64,000 nucleotides of DNA from Marasmius tenuissimus. Taxonomy: Eukaryota > Basidiomycota > Agaricomycetes > Agaricales > Marasmiaceae. Position 1 is the first letter of the stretch, and each line of letters opens with the position of its first letter. Both the position numbers and the translations under genes were made by a program. The notes under the pieces were generated by a model. It saw only the letters and a program-made list of their open reading frames with translations. It was not told where the DNA came from and did not search any database. The DNA lies in NCBI GenBank assembly GCA_029532415.1, contig JAQOTA010000054.1, forward strand, positions 1,736,001-1,800,000, given 5' to 3'. Below, piece after piece: positions 46,981 through 57,240 of the stretch.

Positions 46981-47943
46981 AAACGCTGATTGAAGAATCG
47001 AAAAGCTGTTAGTATTTTACAGTAGGGTGGTCACTGCAACCTCTTCGTGAAGGACCAGAAATTCGAAGGTATCATTATTTCTCTTCTCGCTTTCATCGGA
47101 GGCAATTCATGGCATCGCGGCGTCAAAGTTTGAGGAGAATAACGCAGGCGTCCAAGTGCAAGGGCAATAGCGTGAGCTGGGAAGAGATGGCCGTATCAAA
47201 GGAGTCCAGTGAGAGACAAAAAATCGACTAGAAACGGGATCAGGAAAAGTGCACGAACCCACTAAGCCTGAGGTTATATCAACATAGGGGAAAATGTTGA
47301 GGCGATTGAGTCTCCCAGGAAAAAGTAAGCACGAGATTATAAGGACCAGGCCAAAGAGTTCACGTGAACTACGAGTCCTCGATTCCGAGCACATATCGAC
47401 GTCAGCGAGTCCGGGCCCAGCAAGGACTACCAGGAATAGTTGGTACCCCAGTATAGTTTGGAAACATCGCCAGCTATGACAGGAAAAGAGCTCGAGGATG
47501 GCAAGGGATTCAGAAAACTTTAGATCTGAGGTTACTGGGCACTGAGTCTTGACGAGCTGAAATCGCGTACGGGTCCCATCGGACGCGCACGTATCCCGAC
47601 AGGAGCATGATGAATCGACGACTACACTTGATCAGTACTTAGAGAAAACTCTTGGTCGATCAGGGCCGAAAGCGTTGACGGGTGAACACAATGAATGTGA
47701 TGAGGTACATATGAGCGTCGAGTCGGTTCAGGAAGTTCGCAAGTCAGAGTTGCTGGGAAAGGACGCGGCAGGCCAAAATAAGATCGAAAAAACCAGCAAT
47801 CGTTAGCGCGTCGAATAGGGTGTAATCTAGGTTCAGTAAAGTTATGACCACCTGTTATAACCATCTGGCCATCGATGGACGACCTGGCGGTCAACATTCA
47901 AAAGGGTTGGCCGGTACAGCCACCGTCGCGCTATTGGAATTCG
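46981..47943. other. Region left of the large transposon
   Basis: Only short minus-strand frames (95 and 91 residues) with no family resemblance are present. The last nine bases (47935-47943, TGGAATTCG) are repeated at the other end of the transposon. Confidence 0.4.
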
Positions 47944-48165
47944 CACCTCAGGCATACACTTCTGACCCCTCTTAGGCCTATCTCTCCGGTGAAAAAGACA
48001 GGCCTATGAGGGGTCCCCACAGCGACTTATACCCCGGCCGGGTATACCCAGCTGGTGTGGTCCGGGTATCCCCCGCCTCCCCCAAGCCTCACCGTCGGGT
48101 ATTCACGCACTCGTGGCGGGGTATGCCCACGCGGCGGGTATTTTTGTGACGTGACGGGGTGGCAG
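47944..48165 (+). repeat. Left terminal inverted repeat
   Basis: It is near-identical to the reverse complement of 51212-51441. The outer part itself holds an imperfect inverted repeat around AGGCCTAT (about 47,970-48,015), so the tip could form a hairpin. One GGGTATACCC palindrome lies at 48040-48049. Confidence 0.9.
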
Positions 48166-48986
48166 AAGTCCACTATTTTGCTATTTTTCTGTACAGCCAG
48201 GCTCAGTGCCGCAGCCGGCCGCTTGGTCGCGCCAGTGGCTACTTCCGACGTCCACGCCAGTGTATACTGCTATGGTCTGTAGATCTACTTATAGTATCCT
48301 CTCATGTCGGTCATTCTAGGCTCTTTTATGAGATTACGCGACCCTTAGATTGAATGAGGTCACACAAAATGACTGCTCGTGCTTGTTGTGTGATTCTGTG
48401 GGTCCATCATCGCTGAGTGATGTCATGCTGCGCCACCCACCTGATGACTACACTATTGAGCAGTCATTGATAATACAGGCCCTCAAGGGGTATCCCCGGC
48501 TTCTTCAAACTGGGGGCATACCCAGTCTCATACCCACTGAACGGGCATACCCGTCACATTGAGCATGTCGGGTATACCCGTTTCAATTCCAATTGGGCGG
48601 GTATCCCCGCCATTCCTCTGAGCCAACAGGGTATACCCGGATCACTCTAAGCTCGACGTAGTGGAGTGTTTTCTATCAATGAAGTAGCTATGAGGATCTT
48701 ATATTATTTATGTCTTAATCTATGCCTGAGGTAGGCTCACATTGTACTACTGTTTTAGGCTTTGAGCTGACACAGCTTGATTAGAAATTGCAATAGTGAC
48801 TAAAGTCTAAAGGTAGTGAGTTTCCTGACCTTTACTGACTAGAGGGCCTCACCCACATAAAGAACTTGAGAACTCCCAACAACATAATCTCTGAACCACA
48901 ACCAATCGTATAATGGCTTTGGTTAATGGTCGATCGGAGCCTGACTCATCCGATATAGTACAGGGACAATGGCGTTCAATCCTGAG

Positions 48987-50475
48987 TTTCCCGACTTTTA
49001 CTACCTTGGCACTTTGAGGTACTTACACTGGGTGCAAGAACCTGTAAGTTTCGGGAGAAATGTAAGATTGACGTGAAAACTTATGCAGGGAGAATTTACC
49101 GTGATTCTTGTGACCCATGCAAGAGATATTTGAACCAAATTCGGTCCATATGAGAAAGAAATTTGATAGAAAGTCCAAACCTGGCCTTTCTATCCCATTT
49201 CTTTCCATTTTTGGTATGGAATAACTCTTGCCTTTGTTCCGGCACTTACGCTAGGATCTCCTCGCATAAGGCTCAGCATCAGTCTCGCATAACTCTCAAA
49301 ACTTATGCAATCCTGCACCCAGTGTTAGTGATGTCAGGGCAGGGCACTTGCCCTGGAATCCTGCCTTGCCTTGCCCGGGGCTGGCTCGCCCTGCCCTGCC
49401 CTGAGTGAGGGCAGAGAGGGCGGAGGGTGAGGGCTTGGGTTTTGGATTGCCCTCGCCTGGGGCAGCTGCCCGGGGCAGATTGTCTCGAGAGAGCAGCCAG
49501 ATGTGGGCACAAGTGGATCACTGAGACCCCCCTCAGGCTACTGGCAGCTGCCAAATTCACCAAAAAAAGGCAGTGTTTCAATATTACTGATATTGAGCAG
49601 CTTTGATTCACTGCCTGGGTAGCTATTAAACACTCACCCATGCCAAGATGTAGTCTAAAATGGTCTTGTAGAGCCCAATGGTGAGTCTTTCAGTTCTTTT
49701 TCAGCCAAAGATAGTTACTTACCACTGTCAATTAGCATTTGCATCAGTATTACGGATACATAGGGGAGCATTCCCACTTGTAGGTCTGCCCGGGGCAAAG
49801 CCCTCGCCCACCCCAGGGCAGGGCATAGTAGGGCAGAAGGCGAGGGCACAGATTTTTGGTCGCCCCCGCCCTAGAAAACCCCGCCCTACCCCAGGGTCAG
49901 CTGCCCTGCCCTGCCCTGACATCACTACCCAGTGTTATCTCACACGGGAAACATATTATTTACGTCATATACACCTCTCAGAATTAATTTCACAGTCACC
50001 TCATCAAGTAGTTTATGGATGGCCAAGAAACAGGAAATGAGGGTACAAATATAATTCAGATAGTACTCGTCATGTACAAGTTTACTTCGAGCATGTGGCG
50101 ACTCGGATTGGGTTTCCCGACTTTTACCCTTTCAATGTGTCAATGCAAATGATAGCCTCAGATACCAAAAGATCTTGTAAAAATTAATCAGTAGCACCTT
50201 ACATATCGACCTAACAAGCTTTGAAGGTGGCTGCTAAATGTGTGCCGGAAAATTCGAATAAAAGTCGGGAAACTCCAAACAGCTACGGCGTGCGTGCAAA
50301 ATCCAAGGAGAATGTAACAAATCTATGACAACTGGTATGGGTTCACTGCATTCTACATCTCACGCAAACTGGTCATACTTGGTATATGTTGACTCTAAGG
50401 ACTATTATAGATTGCTGACAAGTTACATAGGTAACCTGAGCTCAGATAAACTGACAGGTGGTAAAAGTCGGGAAA
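48987..50475. repeat. Four exact copies of a 14-mer, two in each orientation
   Basis: TTTCCCGACTTTTA occurs at 48987-49000 and 50113-50126, and its complement at 50267-50280 and 50462-50475. Two degenerate copies are nearby (for example 48,834). Every exact copy is inside the 3.5 kb element, on the inner side of the palindrome array. Confidence 0.8.
49326..49927. mobile_element. hAT-type miniature inverted-repeat element, 602 bp, nested in the larger one
   Basis: Both ends are the same 20-mer in opposite orientation (TAGTGATGTCAGGGCAGGGC). The element is flanked by a perfect 8 bp duplication, CCCAGTGT, at 49318-49325 and 49928-49935. An 8 bp duplication and a TAG-type tip are the hallmarks of hAT elements. 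The interior is GC-rich, full of CCCTG/CAGGG repeats, and encodes nothing. It must be younger than the 3.5 kb element that it interrupts. Confidence 0.88.
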
Positions 50476-51211
50476 ATTTGAATTTCATGCTTACAACTCG
50501 GTCGTGTGGAAGTCTGAAGATCGCACGCCTGCCAGAAGGAATCCTCAGTCACTGGTGTCATGTATCTCGGGATTTTCTTTCGCATGAAGCAAGCCGAGTC
50601 GCACAGAATAACCCCTCACATGGTTCGCCAATGATAGCCTAGGCTGAGTAATATTTCTCCACCAATCAGTATTTATTGGCTCCGAGTCCCAGTACCATTT
50701 AACCGTCCTACAATCATTGGTAACTGATCAACAACTATTTCCTTGAGGGAATGAGACAGGATACGTCTGGTTAGATCTTGGCCTACCATATCAGAAGGCG
50801 GGTATGCCCCATGGACTTGAGATGACCGGGTATACCCAAACAGACAGGTGCAGCATGGGTATACCCCATGAACTTTGACTTGGGAGAATTGGGTATACCC
50901 ACCAATCTTGAGAGGTCACAATGTGTGTTTATTTCACCCGAGATTACAAGTTAGCATATGCATCAATCATTCCCACAACTAAAGAACCATAGCAAAAGTG
51001 GACCCACAAGGTTATACAACAGATTTCTAGCTTGTTGCTCACGGTTTCATTGTTCTGGGGCTCATCACAAGTTAGAACATTGTCTTTGTAATTTATAAGC
51101 GCAGGAGGGTCAAAAGGGTTTCAAATTTTGGCGCTGAAGCTGAAGCTATGGGTACACCGAATGGGGACAGCTCAAGGAGCTCCCAACCCGCAAAGAAAAG
51201 AGAGGAGACCC

Positions 51212-51441
51212 CTGCCACCCCGTCATGTCACAAAAATTGAGGGGAATACCCGCCGTGTGGGCATACCCCGCCACGAGTGCGTGAATACCCAACGGTGAGG
51301 CTTGGGGGAGGCGGGGGATACCCGGACCACACCAGCTGGGTATACCCGGCCGGGGTATAAGTCGCTGTGGGGACCCCTCATAGGCCTGTCTTTTTCACCG
51401 GAGAGATAGGCCTAAGAGGGGTCAGAAGTGTATGCCTGAGG
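51212..51441 (-). repeat. Right terminal inverted repeat
   Basis: This is the complement of the left repeat, with about ten extra bases near 51,235-51,250. GGGTATACCC lies at 51338-51347. Confidence 0.9.
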
Positions 51442-51738
51442 TGGAATTCGAACGGACAAAGGTTCCGCCTGATCCGTTCGGTACCGGGGTTTGCAGCCTA
51501 CGACGGAAGATTGCAGTATGCGTTGGGTGTCCCTGTGGACCTGCGACCCGTGGTGATGCAGATACCGCATCGTATGACAGGATATCCTTCTCTGTTGAGA
51601 AGAGTAGGTACTGATTTATATTCGAACATGGCCATTGGTCAGGCAATACATAGCAATGTATCTAGTACAATGTACTACTCAATCTTGATCCGAATTTTCT
51701 TCGCCGTCACCTCGATTTTCGTCGTCGTCTGTCAAGAC
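51442..51738. other. Spacer between the transposon and the NACHT gene
   Basis: A short minus-strand frame (51422-51646) runs up to the transposon insertion site. With the element and one target copy removed it would continue for about 16 codons on the far side. I cannot tie it to a family, so the insertion may or may not interrupt a gene. Confidence 0.35.
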
Positions 51739-54571
51739 CTACTGGACCCAAGGCAAGGACAGCACTTGTGCCTTCAATGCTTCACCTTCTTCAGTAAGGT
51801 CTACCGGAAAGGTCTATACAGAGGAAAGCCGTCAGTTCGTCATGATATGGATAACGAGAGGGCGAAACGAAGAAAGTTGTACTTACTTCGATCCACTCGA
51901 GTAGTTTTGTCACTGGTTCGTGAACAGTTGCTAGTTGGGTCTCAAGGGCTCGCTGAATTTCGTCCTGAGCTGAGGGCCTTTGTGTGTAATCAAAAAAGGT
52001 ATGACAGAGTGACAAGAGCTCTGCGTCAAGACGACAGTGTTGCAAAAGCGACGATGATACTATGGCTATGAAGATAGAGTCCAAATCATAGTCGAGATTG
52101 GTAATCTGTATATGCGAAGGCTTATCAGGTCCATCATAAGAAAGCACCTGAAATTCCAAGATGAAAAACTTGAGGAGTTGCAAGCAGGCGTCTTGATATG
52201 CAATGTGCTTTGGGTCCTCTGACAGTTTCCTTCCAGTAAGATTGCAGGAGCAGTCCGTGAGGCGAAATTGCGGCAGGTTATCTAGATAACTTCTCCCCAA
52301 CAATGGCATCCTGGAGTTTGACTCGAGTGCCCATGCCACACAGCCTGTAGTCCAGCAGGTGGCCCAACGCACGAAATCATTGTTGTAATCCACACCTGGC
52401 GAAAGATCGAGATGGAAGGAGTCCGGACACTGGGAATACTTGGCCAAAAGGCCATCCACAAGGGGGTCCCCGCTAGAGTTGCAATCCTCATCGGCCTTCT
52501 GCTCAGCTTCCGCCGTGTCGTCAGCCGCCGAGTACTGGATCACATCTCCGACAATCTGATTGTTGTCCTAGCGGCCGAGAAACCATCAGGACATCGTAGA
52601 GGAAAGGACATTGCAGCTCACATATTTCTGCACATATCCACGACACTCGGCAATGGCGTCGGGCCAGGAGAGATATCCGAACCTTTCGTCGAGTGGGCGT
52701 CTGTTAAAAGTGCGCCAGAGATGTTCGCATATAAGAGTAGAGGAAAGGTCGACATTTTGTAGGCATTCCAATAACTCCCGAGTTGGTTTGGGAAACCAAT
52801 AATTGCAGTAATCGAGCCACAGTACGAAGACAGGCATGGTGTCCAGGCCGTAGAGTTGGTCATTGCTGTAACATGAATTATGGATATAGAAAGAGGGTCA
52901 GCATTTGTTAGAATCTCAAAACCAAAGTGTTGGTCGATTCGTTAGTACGTACCTGTAAGCACGCATCTTGCTAGTCGTCAGCTTCTCGAGCCACTGTTGC
53001 ATGATGAAATGTTTCTGGGCAGACGGGTCGATGTAGAACTTTTGTGATCGACTCGGGTCAACCAGATAATCTCTGAAGGAGGTGTGGTGTATGTGAATTT
53101 TATCCGCCCAGCCATTGATGTGCAACACGGCATGCATCCCTCGTAACGTCAAAGCTACCTGTCCTGTAGACAGCCCCAGCAGTAACTCAATATGTGCGGG
53201 ACTTGGTTTTATAAAGCTGGAATAGGCTGAAAGGACGAGGATGGCTGTGAGGATGGCGTGAACCCGTTCAGGCGCAGCGCTGGCTTTCAGTATAGTATTG
53301 TAAAGTATGTCGAGCTCGTGGAAGGGTGATGTTCCTGTTTGATCATTTGGAGAGCTTTGTAGGGTGAGGGAAAGCTGATCAATGGGATGATTACCCGCCA
53401 GTGTTATGAATCTGACAACGGTCGTCACGTAAACAAACTGGTGGGAGGACCTGTCGATCAGAATCACAAAGTCCTCCTGCGAGGGCCAAGGATTCGGAAA
53501 CCGGACGTGTTTGTACTTGGGATTATTGACAATCTCCTGGAACTGGTGGCGGTAATACTTTATAATGTCTTCCTTGGTTGTGTATTGATCGTCCAGTAGG
53601 ATAACCTTCGAGACTTCACGCAAAGGTTCGGCGGAAAATGCCTCCCGAATCCAGGCCTCTGGACGACTGCAGATAAGAAAGCGCAGCGGGAAGCGGGGGG
53701 CTCGTCGCACCGCGTTTTGGATGATGCTGAGAATCCGCAACTGCGCCGCCTCACCACTGCACTCGTCGAGTCCGTCGATGATGACAATGTCCGGTACTTG
53801 AGCTGGTCCTGCGGACGAAAGGGTGGCCCAGAAGCCCCACAGTACGTCCAACAGCATAACACTGGAGACAATCAAGCAGAGAGCCTGTAGGAGGAAACCG
53901 CACAGGCGTCTTTGCCAACTCGACTGGAAGACAGGGTTGACGAGGGGGTTGACGATGAGCTCTCGGAACTGTTCTTCTAGCCTCGCTTCCAAGATTTTGG
54001 GATCCTCCGAAATCCTGCGTTCAATAAGGGGACGTATGTCCGGCATTGTCGAGGCTAGACCGTGAGCTATAGAGAGCCACAGGGCATTAGGGTTGTTCCG
54101 TTTCGGGTCAGGCCGAAAGAAGAAGAATGAAGAGACCAAGAGGCCTTCCTCTTCGCAAGCTTTGGCCGCGGACATAGCAATGGCGGTTTTCCCGACGCCT
54201 GCAGTTCCAGTGAGCCAGAAGAGAGGGCTCCCTTGTTCTCTAGCCCGTCCCCAATCACCAATCATCCCGCGAAGCTCCACTCGAGTGCCTTCGAGACACT
54301 CCCCTCGTTCGTACTGCTGCTCCGCGGTGTGTGTAGCCCCAACGCCTGCGACTGCATCCCAAAGTGATTTATGCGCTACCCAGCCAGTCAGTGTAAATGC
54401 GAGATAGTCAAGACAGGGAGACGGAAGCTCACGATTACGGCTCAACGGATTATAATTCCTCACATAGTCACCGCTGACGTTGACGACTTCATTCGAAATA
54501 TTCTGGTCTCTTCCCTCGTTAACATTCAGCTTCTGCCAGCCAAACTTGTTGTGATGATAGTCGTCTACCAT
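51739..54571 (-). CDS. NACHT-domain STAND NTPase (NLR-like)
   Basis: The gene reads from MVDDYHHNKFGWQKLNVNEG (54571) to the stop at 51739-51741. The NACHT module has a P-loop (FWLTGTAGVGKTAIAMSAAK, about 54,150-54,210), Walker B (DIVIIDGLDEC, about 53,760-53,790) and the downstream RFLICSRPEAWIREAF segment of sensor type. The long C-terminus ends in an all-helical region without ankyrin or WD40 repeats. Introns fit at about 52,567-52,619 (GTGAGC to CTAG), near 52,880-52,950 and before the last exon (EGEALKAQVLSLPWVQ). A 57 nt segment at about 54,375-54,432 could be an in-frame intron. The N-terminal segment GDYVRNYN resembles the short leader seen in many basidiomycete NACHT proteins. Such proteins are thought to act in non-self recognition, but nothing here identifies the ligand. 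Confidence 0.83.
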
Positions 54572-55139
54572 GGCCGTGATTGCGAAGACCCACTGGATGT
54601 CGAAGATGAGAATACAGAACGGCAGAAGGGTCCTGAAAGTTGTTAAAGAGGGTGGCGGGGTGGTACCAGCTGGGATTTGCGCAGGAACTTTAACCCTGGT
54701 TCTTCAAGCAACACTACTGACCCGGGAATGATGGGGTCCTCTCCGATGGTGAGCCAGATAGGCTTCCTGCGCCTCAAGTCGCTCCATCTTTCGGGGGCGA
54801 ACCGAAGTTGAGATCACTCATTTCAGTGAGCTGCCCATGAGACCCGTCAGATCTGCCAGGAAGAAACCATCAAAGCGAGATTGAACACGCATGTATCTGC
54901 AGACTCATCTTCTCTTGCTCTCGGAGCGTCAACTCGAGAGATACACCTCAACTTTAGCCTCGTCCTTTCTATCTTTCTCCGGTGATCATGATTACGCGGG
55001 AAAGCTATTCGCAAAGAGAGTCGTGAAGTAGCCCTTCAGCGAGCACTTATCTTCCTCGCACCCCAGACCCGAACGCGTCAAACTCCAGCCACATCCGCAA
55101 ACTAAACCTCTCACTCGTGACTCGTTCCTCCGGGCTCAA
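54572..55139. other. Intergenic region upstream of the NACHT gene
   Basis: No gene is seen. It should contain the NACHT promoter. Confidence 0.45.
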
Positions 55140-55870
55140 AAAAGATTAAGGACGGCTCAACATGCATGGTCGTCGACCCATGTGCCTAGTCGATCAGAGT
55201 AGAAAGTTGAAATAGCCATAAATTGCAGCAGAGAGCCCGCAGACCCAAAGTTAGCCATAAAAGTACATTGATGAGAAAGAAAATCCACAAAAAAGAGAAT
55301 CCGGAGCGCAGATCCAAGGGAAATGGGATAATGCAACATTCGAGCCTCGAAGTAACTAAAAAGTTGAACGGGTCGGCACGAAAGGTAGAAGGTAGAGGGG
55401 CATGTGTATCAGAGATCAAGAGAATGATCGTGGAGAATTCCGGAATTCCATGGCCACGGAGAAATGAGAACAGAGTTGAAGGAGGCTATGGAAGAGCCTT
55501 GAACGGAAGATGGGAGATAGGTATGTGTGCACGCACGAGGTGATGGACTCGGAATGGTAATGCCGTTGCTGGCGGTTGTTTCCTCATAGCGTGGAAGCGG
55601 TAGATCTAGAGCAAAGGCAAACCTGTAGCCCTCGCCTCAACATATATGATCCTCCTTGCAATCGTATGGATCAGCTACACCACCCACGACAAGAATAAAA
55701 CGAACGCCGACCAACCAAACCCACCTCGACATTCCTATTCTCTTATGTGAGTTCTGGAAAACCAACGGCTACACATCTTCTTCCCTCCCTTTTCCTTCCC
55801 TTCATGAGCAACCATGCTGAAACATCACCAGAGACGACACTATGAGTGACGGGCCCAATGAGTAAGAGAC
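55140..55870 (-). pseudogene. Degenerate partial copy of the NPF-protein locus
   Basis: From about 55,240 to 55,860 the sequence follows 59,170-59,880 in the same orientation. Shared stretches include CATAAAAGTACATTGATGAG, GAGAATTCCGGAATTCCATG and ACCACCCACGACAAGAATAA, and the copy runs through the 3' untranslated region into the transmembrane exon, reaching AACCATGCTGAAAC. Internal deletions and stops abolish the frame, including the part for the extracytosolic tail. The complete locus lies 4 kb to the right. Confidence 0.7.
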
Positions 55871-56590
55871 TATTCTGTAGGTAAAGAGATTACTCACATC
55901 GTGCGTGTCTCTCTGTCAATTCCCTCCCTTCCACGGGGCTCCCGAATCAACAGCTCGAGCGTACCGACATGCTCAGCTCGGTACCCTCCAGTGAATGGTC
56001 TAGGTGTTCACATTGAGCACAAGCGTATCGAGTAATGGTTCTGGCGACGCCCTTGCAACCTCCGAGTCGTCTTTTGTGAAGTAAATGGGGCCGCCTGTTG
56101 GACTCGTTGCATAATGAACGTCGGCACCAGCTAGGGTACTATGACCTATCCTGTAGGTCTAAAGTGATTGTGGAGATGCGATCCCGGCCCATTCGAGATC
56201 GCGTTCGGTACTAAAGAGACGTGCAGGAGGAACCCTTTGGCGGTTTTCCCCACGAACGTTGTTCTACGACATGCTGCATGCTGGAGACTCAGAGGTTGAA
56301 TGTCTGAGGTAAATGAAGGACGAATGTCATGGATGAAAGGGTTGACTCTGGCGGAACTTGAACTTGAACTGCGAGGAAATAATAATTATATCGAAATTTG
56401 CCTTGCTCTCTCGATGGTGAAATTTGACTGGAAGTTACAGAGAGTACTTGGGAGGTTGTTGGTGGTAGGAGAGTAAGACCCTGACGCGCTGAGTCCTGAC
56501 ATGTTGACGCTCAACAGCGCTCAACAATGGTGCGCGTGTACCGGGCCGTCGGCCCTTTAGCCGCAGTACCGCGGTCAACAAATCTCAACA
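55871..56590. repeat. Repeated intergenic sequence
   Basis: 55,940-56,040 resembles 58,440-58,560 in the same orientation (shared TCAACAGCTCGAGC). 56,380-56,590 resembles the last 230 bp of the window (63,770-64,000) in inverted orientation (shared TCAAATTTCA/TGAAATTTGA and GTTGAGCGC-type blocks). I see no gene. Confidence 0.55.
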
Positions 56591-56617
56591 AATCTTGTGA
56601 TTGGTCCTACGATTGAA

Positions 56618-57240
56618 TTGTATGTAGCCTGGCAAGCCCTTCTCTATACTATTGAAGAAGACAATCGTTCTTCCGTATAGAGCCTGGTCCCGAGGGAAGG
56701 GGGTTGTAGGGGAACCCCCCGCTATCAAAAATTTTCGAAGTCCGACATATCAGTGAGTCAAAACGTATGTGTCAGAGGTCGGATAAGAGCAACAGTCGTC
56801 CTTTTTCCCTCGAAAACTATCGAATTGTCATCTACAATCTCGCTTTTGACCTACGATCTGTACTCCTAGAGCAATTTATGCGAGAAGAATCATACTGAAT
56901 GCCTTTCCAAGTCATGTCCTGGCCGCATTGTTGAATGACCATGTCCCTGTGAGCTCTCTGCGTCTGCATATTTGTTCCAAGCTCCTCACATTGCACATTG
57001 CCCCCAGATACTCTATTGGGGATATTCTTCTCTCGAAACAGTGAAGCACTGCTGAGCTATTCTATGAATTGGCGGACAAGCCAATCTCAGCCGGAATCTC
57101 GCGCCGAGCATTAACAGGCGCTAATGCGATCTGACCTATCGGCTCTCAGCGGCAACCCGTCGGAATCTAAAACTTTTTGATAGTGGAGGGTTCCTCTATG
57201 GACCCCTTCCCTCGGTGCCAGGCTAAATTGTATGTGGTCC
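56618..57240. mobile_element. Candidate miniature element with imperfect inverted repeats
   Basis: About 56,685-56,750 and the reverse complement of 57,160-57,230 share CGAGGGAAGGGG, GAGGAACC or GGGGAACC, and CTATCAAAAA followed by a GTCCGA/TTCCGAC motif. AGCCTGG and ATTGTATGT recur outside both arms. The roughly 410 bp between carries no gene. No target-site duplication could be fixed, so this is a candidate only. Confidence 0.4.

Larger units (their letters stand above)
48040..51347. repeat. Array of GGGTATACCC palindromes inside the transposon
   Basis: Exact copies start at 48040, 48570, 48629, 50828, 50857, 50891 and 51338, and several one-base variants (GGGTATCCCC, GGGCATACCC) lie close by near 48,490-48,600 and 50,800. 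They cluster within about 700 bp of each end and are absent from the middle. Subterminal arrays of this sort are usual transposase-binding sites in hAT and KDZ-like elements; the binding role here is inferred. Confidence 0.8.
47944..51441. mobile_element. 3.5 kb non-autonomous DNA transposon with about 225 bp terminal inverted repeats
   Basis: The left end (47944-48165) and the reverse complement of the right end (51212-51441) match base for base except for a few substitutions and one indel near 48,140. They begin CACCTCAGGCATACACTTCT at the left and end in its complement at the right. TGGAATTCG stands immediately outside both ends (47935-47943 and 51442-51450); depending on where the repeat is cut, the target-site duplication is 7-9 bp. 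No frame over 121 residues and no transposase motif is present inside, so it must be moved by an enzyme encoded elsewhere. Two internal motif sets recur (listed separately). TIR length, duplication size and fungal host would fit Mutator-like, KDZ or hAT groups; I cannot choose. Confidence 0.85.

Noticed and set aside
48040..50900. CRISPR-like array of short repeats
   Set aside because: Spacing is irregular, the repeats are palindromic and only 10 bp, and the host is a eukaryote. A transposase-binding array is the simpler reading.
47944..51441. LTR retrotransposon
   Set aside because: The long terminal repeats are inverted, not direct, and there is no reverse transcriptase, integrase or primer-binding site.
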